From assembly GCA_964466115.1 (NCBI GenBank), contig CAYXMH010000011.1, positions 27,395 through 91,394 of the forward strand: 64,000 bases of DNA, written 5' to 3'. Within the stretch, counting starts at the first letter, position 1. Every line of letters begins with the position of its first letter. The translations under genes were made by a program, and so were the position numbers. Positions 18,135 through 26,596 of this stretch are shown in pieces. This DNA comes from Pseudolysobacter sp964466115. Its GTDB lineage: Bacteria > Pseudomonadota > Gammaproteobacteria > Xanthomonadales > Rhodanobacteraceae. The notes below the pieces were generated by a model. The model was not told where the DNA came from. It saw nothing but the letters and a program-made list of their open reading frames with translations, and did no database searches.

Positions 18135-20237
18135 TTATTGACTGATTTTTGCCAACAACGCTTGTTGTGCCGAGTGTGGCATATCTTCACCCGGTGTTAC
18201 TCGCTCATAAGAGCCATCGGATTTAAGCCGCCAAGCTTGGGTGTTGTCGGCCAAGTAATTTCCGAGAGCCTCGTCGTAGACGCGTTGCGCCAGAGCGGGA
18301 TCTAAAATAGGAAAGCAGGTTTCGATGCGCCGTAACAAATTACGCTCCATCCAATCCGCACTGGAGCAGTAGGTTTCTGGAGCACCATCGTTGGCAAACC
18401 AATACACGCGGCTGTGCTCAAGGAAACGTCCAACGATCGAACGCACCCGGATATTTTCCGACACGCCGGGAATGCCCGGACGAAGCGCGCAGGCACCGCG
18501 CACGATTAAATCAATACGCACGCCAGCCATGGACGCATTGTATAAAAGCTCAACCACGCTGACGTCGTTTAGCGCGTTCATTTTGGCAATAATGCGGGCC
18601 GGTTTTCCGGTATTCGCATGTTCCATCTCACGCTCGATCTTTCGCATTAAGCTGCGATGCAACGTAAATGGAGATTGCAGTATCTGTTTCAGTTTGATGA
18701 CGGGGCCTAGGCCGGATATTTGTTGGAATAACTTGTGGGCGTCCTCGCCGATATCGGGGTGCGCGGTCATCAGCCCGAAATCGGTGTACAAGCGCGAGGT
18801 TATCTGATGGTAGTTGCCTGTGGATAAGTGCACATAGCGGCGTAATTTCCCCTTCTCCCGGCGAACGATCAGGAGCATTTTGGCGTGGGTCTTATATCCG
18901 ACTACACCATAAACCACCTGGATCCCGGCTTCCTGTAAACGATTGGCAAGGCGAATATTCGCCTCTTCGTCAAAGCGCGCCCGCAACTCAACCACCACAG
19001 TCACGTCCTTTCCGGCACGTGCCGCATCAATCAGATAGTTAACCAAGGATGAGTCATCGCCAACGCGGTACAGCGTTTGTTTAATTGCAAGCACATCCGG
19101 ATCGATACTGGCTTGCCGTACCAGTTCTTGCACCGCACTGAACGATTCAAAGGGATGATGCAATAAGAAATCCTTCTCACCAATGGCATCGAACAGATTG
19201 CGTTCGTTCGCAATAACGGAGGGGATGCGCGGCGAGAATTTTGGAAATTTCAAGTCGGGTCGGTCGACTTGATCGTAAATGGCATTGATCCGGTTGATGT
19301 TGACCGGGCCTGCGCAACGATACACTTCCGATTCCGTCAGCTCGAAATTTTGCATCAATATTTTAACGATCGCTTTGGGACAGCTTTCGGCAATTTCTAA
19401 CCGCACCGGTTTGGCGTAACCGCGCCCGCGTAATTCTTCGCGCAAGGCATGGGCCAGGTTTTCAATTTCCTCCTCGTCGACAAAAAGCTCACTGTTTCTC
19501 GTTACACGAAATTGATACGAGCCTTTCACCTGCATGCCGGGAAACATTTCATCGACGAACTGGTGCAGGATCGTGGATAAGAATACGAAATCGTAAGGAC
19601 CCTCGGCGACCTCTTCTGGTAGGCGGATAATCCGCGGTAAGGAACGCGGTGCCCGCACCAATGCCATATGGCCTTCGCGACCGAACGCGTCTTTGCCGCG
19701 CAGCACGATCGCCAAATTCAGGCTTTTATTTAAAATGCGCGGGAATGGGTGCGCTGGATCCAACCCAAGCGGAGACAGCACCGGCAGAACTTCGTTTTGG
19801 AAATACCCTTGTAGCCAATGGCGTTGCTTCACCGTCCATTGGTCGCGTGCGATAAAACGGATGCCCTCGCGCTCCAGCTCTGGCAATAAAGTGTCGTTCC
19901 AGAAGGCGTATTGCTCACGCACCAACTCCAGTGTCTTGGCTCGGATTTGCGCCAACACTTCGCCCGGGCTTAATCCATCGGGCCCAGGAATGGCGTCACC
20001 GAAGGCATGGTGGTGGTGCAGAATGGCAACCCGTACTTCGAAAAATTCGTCCAGGTTGCTGTTGGATATGCACAGAAAACGCAAACGCTCCAGCAACGGC
20101 ATCGATTCGTCCTGCGCTTGCGCCAGCACGCGGAAGTTAAACTCAAGCTGCGCCAGTTCGCGGTTGCTGTAAAGCTTAGGGTCGTTGAATGCGACCAGAT
20201 CGCGTTGCTGAGCAGCCCGATTTACGACGGTGTTCAT
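18135..20237 (-). CDS. ppk1: polyphosphate kinase 1
   Basis: This makes inorganic polyphosphate from ATP by way of a phosphohistidine. The 700-residue protein has the four-domain PPK1 layout. The N-terminal YSNRELAQLEFNFRVLAQA is typical. The phospholipase-D-like half holds the autophosphorylated His in YKTHAKMLLIVRRE, then YVHLSTGNYHQITSRLYTD. It directly follows phoR (57 bases) in the order phoB-phoR-ppk1, which fits control by phosphate limitation, although no Pho box was identified by eye. Confidence 0.97.
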   Translation of the reverse strand: MNTVVNRAAQQRDLVAFNDPKLYSNRELAQLEFNFRVLAQAQDESMPLLERLRFLCISNSNLDEFFEVRVAILHHHHAFGDAIPGPDGLSPGEVLAQIRAKTLELVREQYAFWNDTLLPELEREGIRFIARDQWTVKQRHWLQGYFQNEVLPVLSPLGLDPAHPFPRILNKSLNLAIVLRGKDAFGREGHMALVRAPRSLPRIIRLPEEVAEGPYDFVFLSTILHQFVDEMFPGMQVKGSYQFRVTRNSELFVDEEEIENLAHALREELRGRGYAKPVRLEIAESCPKAIVKILMQNFELTESEVYRCAGPVNINRINAIYDQVDRPDLKFPKFSPRIPSVIANERNLFDAIGEKDFLLHHPFESFSAVQELVRQASIDPDVLAIKQTLYRVGDDSSLVNYLIDAARAGKDVTVVVELRARFDEEANIRLANRLQEAGIQVVYGVVGYKTHAKMLLIVRREKGKLRRYVHLSTGNYHQITSRLYTDFGLMTAHPDIGEDAHKLFQQISGLGPVIKLKQILQSPFTLHRSLMRKIEREMEHANTGKPARIIAKMNALNDVSVVELLYNASMAGVRIDLIVRGACALRPGIPGVSENIRVRSIVGRFLEHSRVYWFANDGAPETYCSSADWMERNLLRRIETCFPILDPALAQRVYDEALGNYLADNTQAWRLKSDGSYERVTPGEDMPHSAQQALLAKISQ

Positions 20238-20294
20238 AGTCAGTGCGGTTCCTTATGCATCAAGTATTGCACTTTGACAAAAAGTATTAAAGAT

Positions 20295-21656
20295 TCATGC
20301 CAATTCTGTTGCGGCGGTTTCCGGTATTAGCAGCCGCTCCGGCCCAAAGACGCAACTGAACGTGCTGCCGACACCAACCTCACTTTGGATTTCCAGTTTC
20401 GCCTGATGCAAACTTAAGACGTGTTTTACGATCGAAAGTCCAAGCCCAGTACCGCCAGTTTCGCGGGAGCGGCTGGTCGATACTCGATAAAAACGTTCGG
20501 TAATACGCGGAATATACTGTGGAGCGATGCCGGAACCGGTGTCCTTTACCGCGAAAGTTCCCCCGCTGTCGCTGCTCGCCCAGTGAATAGTAATCGATCC
20601 GCCGACGGGTGTGTAACGCACAGCATTGCTCACCAAATTGGAAAAGGCGCTATGCAATTCCTGTAATGACCCTTTAAGGTCGTGTTCGCCATGGTGCTCC
20701 GTGTGGATTTGATGCTTGCCCTGACTTAGCGCTTGCGCCTCGCGGAGCAAAGCTGCTAGTAACGAACGCACCTGGATGCGGTCATCGGCCCGGTCGCTAT
20801 GGACCTCCAGACGTGACAAAGTCAGTAAGTCTTCCACGATTTGCGTCATACGGCGCGACTGCAAGCGCAGTTCATGCAATATCGGTTCCCATTCGGGTAT
20901 TTGCTCGGGATCAAGCAAATCCAAGTACCCGTGTACGACCGTGAGCGGAGTGCGCAATTCATGCGACACATTGGCCACGAAATCGCGGCGCACTTGCTCT
21001 AACCGCATCAAGTTGGTCACATCACGCGCCAGCAGCAAGGCTTGATCTGGCGCGTGATGAATAAGATGCAAACTCAAACGCGTGCTTTCATCGCGCGGGG
21101 CGGGCACATTCAGCAACGGTTCGACCATTACGCTTGACCCCGGGGCGTTGCTAGGGCTGCTAACGGCGTTGTTGTTCGTCAGCCACTCCGCTACATAGGG
21201 CGCGCGCACGACATTGCAAAAATACCCCCCAATGTCTTGCGGATACTTAAGCCCCAGCAATTGCGTGGCGGCCTGGTTGAACCACACGATCTGCAGCGTC
21301 CGATCCAATATAACCGCGGCGTCGGGCAGGGCGGCGGCGGCTTCACGGAATGCGCGTAGGCGCTGCACCAAATGGCGTTTGCTTAAGTAAGCCGTGCGTT
21401 GTCGTTGCGCCAGCAGCTGATAAAACTCGGCCCATAGGCCGCCGGTAGCGGTTTTGGGTGAAATTCGGTTGTGGTCAATTAGCGCGGTGCGTAAACGATG
21501 CAATTGCAAAAATAGAGAAAAAATATAAACAATGCAAAGCACCAGTAACACCTCGGGTACCAGATGCAGCCAAAAGCCCAATGCTGCGGCGATTAAAACC
21601 GCAATGGCCAATTGGCCGAGGCTTACACGCCAAGCAGGGCTAAGCTTAGGTAGCAT
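20295..21656 (-). CDS. phoR: phosphate regulon sensor histidine kinase
   Basis: A 453-residue membrane kinase: two close hydrophobic helices at ~15-50, a PAS-like domain (DAAVILDRTLQIVWFNQAA), then the dimerisation/phosphoacceptor helix with His232 in NVSHELRTPLTVVHGYLD. The catalytic ATPase domain shows N (SNAVRYT), G1 (DTGSGI) and G2 (GGTGLGLSIVKH) boxes. It has no periplasmic sensor domain, as expected of PhoR, which senses through the Pst transporter and PhoU. It lies 48 bases after phoB. Under low phosphate it phosphorylates PhoB. Confidence 0.95.
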   Translation of the reverse strand: MLPKLSPAWRVSLGQLAIAVLIAAALGFWLHLVPEVLLVLCIVYIFSLFLQLHRLRTALIDHNRISPKTATGGLWAEFYQLLAQRQRTAYLSKRHLVQRLRAFREAAAALPDAAVILDRTLQIVWFNQAATQLLGLKYPQDIGGYFCNVVRAPYVAEWLTNNNAVSSPSNAPGSSVMVEPLLNVPAPRDESTRLSLHLIHHAPDQALLLARDVTNLMRLEQVRRDFVANVSHELRTPLTVVHGYLDLLDPEQIPEWEPILHELRLQSRRMTQIVEDLLTLSRLEVHSDRADDRIQVRSLLAALLREAQALSQGKHQIHTEHHGEHDLKGSLQELHSAFSNLVSNAVRYTPVGGSITIHWASSDSGGTFAVKDTGSGIAPQYIPRITERFYRVSTSRSRETGGTGLGLSIVKHVLSLHQAKLEIQSEVGVGSTFSCVFGPERLLIPETAATELA

Positions 21657-21704
21657 AACGGACGCTAATCTTAGTTTGCGAATGGCGGATCATTCGCTCC
21701 ACTC

Positions 21705-22400
21705 TTAAGGCGCGGGGTTAATTGAAAAACGATAGCCGGAACCGCGTACGGTCTGTACCAATCCATCGCAGCGAAACGGCTCCAGGGTTTTGCGCAGGCG
21801 CCGTATGTGTACATCGATGGTGCGCTCCTCCACATACACGCTGCCGCCCCATACGTGATCCAAAAGTTGACTGCGCGAATAGACGCGTTCGGCATGCGTC
21901 ATGAAAAAATGCAGCAAACGATATTCGGTGGGGCCGATTGCGACCGGCGCAGCTCCGGCATAGACACGGTGTGCGCTTTTATCGATTTTCAAGCCACCGA
22001 ATTCGATCGTGCCGTCGGTTGCCTCGCCGTGAGTACGGCGCATGACGGCTTTAATGCGTGCAATTAATTCACGCGTTGAGAACGGTTTTACGACGTAATC
22101 GTCGACGCCGGCATCCAGTCCGTTGACACGATCGGTTTCTTCGCCGCGCGCGGTGAGCATAATGATCGGTATTTCGCTGGTGAGTTCTTCTTTGCGCAAA
22201 CGCCGGGCGAGATCAATCCCGCTGGTACCGGGGAGCATCCAGTCGAGCAAAATGATGTCGGGCACGCGCTCCATAATGGCGTTATGGGCGGAGCGCGCGT
22301 CGCTGGCGTGGATTGGCTCCATTCCGGCTTTGCGTAAGGCAAATGCCACCATTTCGCGAATCGCAGGTTCGTCTTCTACGATCAAAACATGCTTTAACAT
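21705..22400 (-). CDS. phoB: phosphate regulon response regulator PhoB
   Basis: An OmpR/PhoB-type transcription factor of 231 residues from the ATG at 22400. The frame opens at 22427, but MLKHVLIVEDEPAIREM is the standard start. Receiver domain: acidic pair Glu9-Asp10, phospho-acceptor Asp53 in LLDWMLPG, Thr in MLTARGEE and Lys in VVKPFS. The winged-helix DNA-binding domain (~130-229) contains GPTEYRLLHFFM and VYVEERTIDVHIRRLRK. It is the first of the phoB-phoR-ppk1 series. Confidence 0.97.
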   Translation of the reverse strand: MLKHVLIVEDEPAIREMVAFALRKAGMEPIHASDARSAHNAIMERVPDIILLDWMLPGTSGIDLARRLRKEELTSEIPIIMLTARGEETDRVNGLDAGVDDYVVKPFSTRELIARIKAVMRRTHGEATDGTIEFGGLKIDKSAHRVYAGAAPVAIGPTEYRLLHFFMTHAERVYSRSQLLDHVWGGSVYVEERTIDVHIRRLRKTLEPFRCDGLVQTVRGSGYRFSINPAP

Positions 22401-22449
22401 CGATTTGCCTAGACATAACGGTTGCACCGGTGGTATTTCCGGCAGATCC

Positions 22450-24138
22450 CTATTGCAGCTTAGGATTGTTACGCAACAATGACAATGGTTCGTAATCGCT
22501 TGTTTTTGGTTTGGAAAGAGCCGTTTTAGTACCTTGATCGCCCGGTTTAATGTGACGGCGGCGCAATTCCAGAACGACCGGTGTTAGTGCCGCGATGCGC
22601 GCATCAACCCGGGCGCGTTGGTAGTAGTTAAGGTCCGTGCGTTTGGATAATGCCCGAAGTTGGTTGATCGCGTCTTCGAAGTGGCCGTTCAACAACGCTG
22701 CTTCGGCATGGGCTTCGCTGGCACGGATCGGGTCACCGGAAAGCTCGCAGGCACGTCCAAACAAGGTGTGCAGATAAGGGTCGTCAATTTTGTCCGCAAT
22801 TTGCGGTCGCAACAGCTCCATAGCGTGTTGTGCCGCGGTTTTATCAGCGCTTTCCAACAGGGCGGAGGCGTGCGCCATTGCCAGGGCGCTGTTGCGTGGG
22901 AAATCGAGCTCCAGTTGAGTGTAGCGTTTGAGTGCCGCTTGGCGCTGACCCGACAAGGTTTCCGCCTGTGCTGCGGCAAGTTGAAAAACCAGTTGACCGG
23001 GTTGTTCAGCGAGCAAGGCCCGCAGCGTTTCGAGCGCTTTTTGCGGATTGCCATTGGCGATATGCGCCAGTGCCAAGCCATAGCGGTTGGCTTCGGTATT
23101 GAAACCGGGACGATCGTGATGGTTATCGGTGTAATACGCCACTATTTGATTGGGGGCTGTATTGCTTAGTACACGGATGCGTTCGCGCATCAGTTGGTAA
23201 TACGCGTTTGCCTGTTGCTGTTCCTTAATGGATGGTGTGCTGGAAGCCGCCGTTACACGCTCCTGCGCGATTGGTAATAACAAGGGATTGGCGGGAATTG
23301 GGGCGATGGGTATCGAGCCGCGTTTTTTGATTTCATCGCTGATGACATCGGCGCGGCTTTTGGCATCGCTGATGCGAGCAATCGTCACTGGGTGGGTGCG
23401 TAACAACTCGGGTGCCTCGTCTTCGCCGATACCGGGGCGTAGCGCACGTTGCATGCGTCCAAAAAATCCGGCCATGGCTTGGGGTTCAAAATCGGAGCGT
23501 GCAAGCGTTTGAATGCCGACGCGATCGGCTTCCGCTTCGTCGTGGCGGGTGAAGTTGATCTGCGTTTGCTGGATGAGCGAGGTACCAGCGACGATTGCGG
23601 CCTGCGCTGCGTCATCGGTGCGGTTGCGTGACGCCAAGACCGCTCCCAGCATTGCCAGGGCAATCGGGATGGTGTTCTTTTTCGCATCTTCAAAGGCGCG
23701 CACCAGATGGGACTGCGTGATATGCGCAATCTCATGGGCAATCACCGCGGCCAGTTCACTTTCGCTTTCGGTGGTCGTTATAAGCCCAGCATTAACGCCG
23801 ATAAACCCGCCCGGTGCGGCGAACGCGTTGATGGTGTTATCGCGCACCAAGAAAAAGAAAAATGGATGCTCCGGTTTATCGCTGTGGGCAACCAAGCGAA
23901 ACCCCAAAGTGTTGATATAGTCGCTAAGCAGCGGGTCGTCCAAGATCAAGTTCAGCCCGCGCATTTCATGCAGCATGTATTCGCCGTATTCGCGTTGCTG
24001 CTCGGGGGACATCATTTCACCGGCGGAGCTGCCAATATCTGGCAGTGAATTATCGGTAGCAGCCAGGCTCGACTGCGGCCCACCAAATAGGCACACGGCG
24101 CACGCTATAATTGCAGACAGTTTCAATGGACCGGGCAT
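22450..24138 (-). CDS. bepA: M48 family metalloprotease with TPR domain (BepA-like)
   Basis: BepA-type proteases work in the periplasm, where they help assemble or degrade outer-membrane proteins such as LptD. The frame opens at 24261, but the ATG at 24138 gives a clean signal peptide (MPGPLKLSAIIACAVCLFGG, cleavage near SLAA), leaving 562 residues. The zinc motif HEIAH is at residues 135-139, and the third ligand lies in RHDEAEADRVG. The C-terminal half (~300-530) consists of TPR-like helices. It fits the envelope-building genes elsewhere in the window, although its immediate neighbour is phoB. Confidence 0.92.
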   Translation of the reverse strand: MPGPLKLSAIIACAVCLFGGPQSSLAATDNSLPDIGSSAGEMMSPEQQREYGEYMLHEMRGLNLILDDPLLSDYINTLGFRLVAHSDKPEHPFFFFLVRDNTINAFAAPGGFIGVNAGLITTTESESELAAVIAHEIAHITQSHLVRAFEDAKKNTIPIALAMLGAVLASRNRTDDAAQAAIVAGTSLIQQTQINFTRHDEAEADRVGIQTLARSDFEPQAMAGFFGRMQRALRPGIGEDEAPELLRTHPVTIARISDAKSRADVISDEIKKRGSIPIAPIPANPLLLPIAQERVTAASSTPSIKEQQQANAYYQLMRERIRVLSNTAPNQIVAYYTDNHHDRPGFNTEANRYGLALAHIANGNPQKALETLRALLAEQPGQLVFQLAAAQAETLSGQRQAALKRYTQLELDFPRNSALAMAHASALLESADKTAAQHAMELLRPQIADKIDDPYLHTLFGRACELSGDPIRASEAHAEAALLNGHFEDAINQLRALSKRTDLNYYQRARVDARIAALTPVVLELRRRHIKPGDQGTKTALSKPKTSDYEPLSLLRNNPKLQ

Positions 24139-24205
24139 AAGGGCTAAATACCGAAAGACGGCTTGATTTGACCACCTTAACGCAGATGGAGTTCCTGACG
24201 CTACC

Positions 24206-24565
24206 GTGATTTTCACCTTGATTATTCTTACTTCACCGAATGTAAACCAGGCTACCCACACTGGCTATCGTTTTGCACGGGCGGCGGTTGCGGCGGGGCA
24301 TCACGTGCGGCAGGCATTTTTTTACGCCGATGGCGCATTGGCTGCAGGTTCTGCGCGGATGGCCGGGGATGAGACCGACACGGTTGCCGCTTGGGCTGAG
24401 TTGGCAGCTCAGCATGGCATCGAGTTGATTGCATGCGAGACGGCGGCAGCACGACGCGGTGTTGGCGATCTAAAGACGGAAACGCGAAGCGGTATGCTGA
24501 TGGGTAGCCTATCGCAGCTAATGGTGGCCTTAGAGGGCAGTGATCGAGTGCTGACCTTTGCCTGA
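24206..24565 (+). CDS. tusD: sulfur relay protein TusD/DsrE
   Basis: A DsrE-fold subunit of the TusBCD hexamer, which passes persulfide sulfur from TusA to TusE for 2-thiouridine synthesis at the tRNA wobble position. 119 residues from a GTG start. The fold's beginning (LIILTSPNVNQATHTGYRFARAAVAAGH) and the active-site cysteine in LIACETAAARRGV (~residue 78) are present. The gene overlaps tusC's opening. It is divergent from bepA with only 67 bases between starts. Confidence 0.93.
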   Translation: MIFTLIILTSPNVNQATHTGYRFARAAVAAGHHVRQAFFYADGALAAGSARMAGDETDTVAAWAELAAQHGIELIACETAAARRGVGDLKTETRSGMLMGSLSQLMVALEGSDRVLTFA

Positions 24566-24575
24566 TAATGCGCCT

Positions 24576-24929
24576 ATGAAATTGTTGGTTACCATACAGC
24601 ACGGACCTTATTCCAGCCGCTTTGGGCGCGAGGGATTGGATGTCGCATTGCTTGGGCTGGCATTTGAGCACGAGGTGCGTGTGTTGTTTCTGGGGGAGGG
24701 TGTATGGCAACTTGCGCCGGAGCAAGCGCCGGCTGCAATTGGAGTGAAGGACCATGGTGGCGCATGGCGCTCATTGGTAGCTCACGGCGTTGGTGGTATC
24801 TATGTCGCGGCTCAGGCATTGGTTGAGCGGGGATTGGCCGCAGACGCCTTGTTGCTGCCCAGTGCGATTTTGAACGATCAAGACATCAGCGATTTTATGG
24901 CCAAGCACGATGCAATCCTCAGTTTCTGA
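24576..24929 (+). CDS. tusC: sulfur relay protein TusC/DsrF
   Basis: The second DsrE-fold subunit of TusBCD. The frame is open from a TTG at 24558, but the ATG at 24576 gives the family start MKLLVTIQHGPYSSRFGREGLD, with a Gly-rich central loop and 118 residues in total. It ends inside tusB, overlapping by 20 bases, so translation is probably coupled. No catalytic cysteine is expected in this subunit, and none is seen. Confidence 0.92.
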   Translation: MKLLVTIQHGPYSSRFGREGLDVALLGLAFEHEVRVLFLGEGVWQLAPEQAPAAIGVKDHGGAWRSLVAHGVGGIYVAAQALVERGLAADALLLPSAILNDQDISDFMAKHDAILSF

Positions 24930-25236
24930 AGCAACGGTATTGCATATCTTCGGCGGCGCGCCGCACAGCGCCAGCTGGGGCACCTTGCTTTCTGCGCTAA
25001 AACCGGGGCAGGGTTTGTTGCTTTGGCACGATGCAGTGCCCATGGCTCTTGCCGAATATGCTAGTGGCGGAGCACTTGCGCAATTGAGCCTCGCTATTGA
25101 GCGGTTTGTGCTTGGCCCGGACCTTGACGCGCGTGGTTTGTCCTCCCGCGTGTTGCGCGCCGATATCCAACGGATCGAGGATGCCGGGTTTGTCGAACTT
25201 GCGTGTCGTTATCGGTTGAGCCACACGTGGTTTTAG
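24910..25236 (+). CDS. tusB: sulfur relay protein TusB/DsrH
   Basis: The third subunit of the TusBCD sulfur-transfer complex, 108 residues. It begins MQSSVSEATVLHIFGGAPHS, slightly longer than E. coli TusB (which starts MLHTL), and keeps the LLLWHDAV and SRVLRADIQRIEDAGFVELAC segments. Order tusD-tusC-tusB-tusE is the standard operon order. Confidence 0.88.
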   Translation: MQSSVSEATVLHIFGGAPHSASWGTLLSALKPGQGLLLWHDAVPMALAEYASGGALAQLSLAIERFVLGPDLDARGLSSRVLRADIQRIEDAGFVELACRYRLSHTWF

Positions 25237-25258
25237 ATAGGACGTGCGCGCGGTGGGC

Positions 25259-25591
25259 ATGAACCTTAATTGGCAAGGCCACGAGATTGCCTGCGACGAC
25301 CAGGGCTATTTGCGCAATCTCACCGACTGGCAACCGGCGTTGGCGCACGTGTTGGCGCAACGTGATGCCGTTGTGCTTGAGGCTGCGCACTGGCAAGTGA
25401 TCGATTATTTGCGCGATTATTATCGTGATTACGAAACTGCGCCGCCGATGCGCTTGATGGTTAAGGCGTTGAGTGAGCGGTATGGAGCGCAGTTCGCCAA
25501 CAGCCGAATGTTGTATCGGCTGTTTCCCGATGGACCGGTTAAGCAGGCCTCGCGGTATGCAGGATTACCGCGTCCGGTAAATTGCATATAA
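25259..25591 (+). CDS. tusE: sulfur relay protein TusE/DsrC
   Basis: TusE accepts sulfur from TusBCD and hands it to MnmA for tRNA 2-thiolation. The ATG at 25259 gives 110 residues; a GTG at 25244 would add five. The flexible C-terminal arm ends in GLPRPVNCI, with the acceptor cysteine next to last. The second cysteine of dissimilatory DsrC, ten residues earlier, is a serine here (KQASRYAGL). That points to the tRNA-modifying form rather than sulfur-oxidising or sulfite-reducing metabolism. No dsrAB is present. Confidence 0.92.
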   Translation: MNLNWQGHEIACDDQGYLRNLTDWQPALAHVLAQRDAVVLEAAHWQVIDYLRDYYRDYETAPPMRLMVKALSERYGAQFANSRMLYRLFPDGPVKQASRYAGLPRPVNCI

Positions 25592-25598
25592 AAACCAA

Positions 25599-25796
25599 TT
25601 AAACGATGCGAAAAAGCTCTGCGATATCCGCCTCAATATAATGCGTGTCCCAGGTATGACGGTGCTTTAGTTCTAAGAGGGAGCTTTTATCCTGGTTGCA
25701 TTCAAAAATTGCGCGATCGGGGATTCGATTTTCGCCACTGTCCAGATTGGTGGGCTCTTGCGAACCATCGATGGAGGAATAGTGTTCCTGGGTCAT
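25599..25796 (-). CDS. hypothetical 65-residue protein
   Basis: I do not recognise this protein. It is supported by a strong ribosome-binding site (TTAGGAGCACGATC before the ATG on the minus strand) and by filling an otherwise empty gap between tusE and rnhB. It is hydrophilic and acidic (SSIDGSQEP, HYIEADIAELF), with one cysteine and a His-rich KHRHTWDTHY segment, and has no signal peptide or membrane helix. It ends 7 bases from the tusE stop (convergent). A shadow frame cannot be excluded. Confidence 0.5.
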   Translation of the reverse strand: MTQEHYSSIDGSQEPTNLDSGENRIPDRAIFECNQDKSSLLELKHRHTWDTHYIEADIAELFRIV

Positions 25797-25999
25797 GATC
25801 GTGCTCCTAATTGGTAGAGGACCGGTGATCGAGAACCTGACAAACGTATGTACGGGGTAAATGATAATTTTTTCGCAGTGGGCACAGCCTGCCTGCTAAT
25901 TGGATAGCCGTCCAGTGATCTTGGTCACCCTGACTTTCGTCTAGATAAAGGTAAGCTGTTACTTAAGATGCGCAAAAGTATTGAATGGTTGCGCGGGGG

Positions 26000-26596
26000 T
26001 TAGAAAAGATCAGGAATGATGCAACGGCGCACCGGCGCAAAGCTGCGCCGATGTTCCGGACATGGGCCAAGACGCTCCAGCGCGGCCAGATGTACCGGGG
26101 TGGGATAGCCTTTGTGTTCGGCAAAACCGTAGCCTGGATAGCGCTCATCGAGCTCCACCATCCACGCATCGCGAGCAACTTTGGCTAAGATGGAGGCCGC
26201 GCTGATGGCCGGCTCTAGCGCATCGCCACCGATGATGGCACGTGCCGTGCACGGTAAATACTTTGGTAGGCGATTGCCGTCGATTAAGGCTTCGGTTGGC
26301 GGGACGGATAGCATCGCCAGCGCGCGTTGCATGCCTTGCAACCGCGCTTGCAATATATTGCATTGATCGATTTCAGCGGCGCTTACGATGACCACGGAGT
26401 GGCAATAAGCGTGCTGGCGAATTTGAACATCGAGTTCTCTGCGCGCGGTTTCAGCCAATTTCTTGGAGTCATTTAGTCCGAGAATCGGGTAATCGGGATT
26501 CAGTATGACCGCTGCGACGACGACGGGTCCGGCCAAAGGGCCGCAACCGGCCTCGTCTACCCCGGCGGCAAAATGGGTTCGCGCTTGGTTAGTCAT
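26000..26596 (-). CDS. rnhB: ribonuclease HII
   Basis: This cuts RNA in RNA-DNA hybrids and at single ribonucleotides in DNA. The 198-residue protein starts near the catalytic GVDEAGCGPLAGPVVVAAV (Asp14-Glu15). It continues with LNDSKKL, a conserved aspartate in EALIDGNRLPKYLP and the final DERYPGYGFAEHKGYPTPVH segment. Its ATG overlaps the end of the upstream sulfatase gene by 8 bases. lpxB-rnhB adjacency is common in gammaproteobacteria; here one extra gene lies between. Confidence 0.97.
   Translation of the reverse strand: MTNQARTHFAAGVDEAGCGPLAGPVVVAAVILNPDYPILGLNDSKKLAETARRELDVQIRQHAYCHSVVIVSAAEIDQCNILQARLQGMQRALAMLSVPPTEALIDGNRLPKYLPCTARAIIGGDALEPAISAASILAKVARDAWMVELDERYPGYGFAEHKGYPTPVHLAALERLGPCPEHRRSFAPVRRCIIPDLF

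Noticed and set aside
22401..22449. Pho box upstream of phoB
   Set aside because: No pair of CTGTCAT-like 7-mers spaced by four bases was found by eye in this short gap.
24206..25591. Dissimilatory sulfur oxidation (dsr) cluster
   Set aside because: DsrE/F/H/C-like proteins are present, but the DsrC-like protein lacks the second arm cysteine and there is no dsrAB; the set fits tusDCBE for tRNA thiolation.
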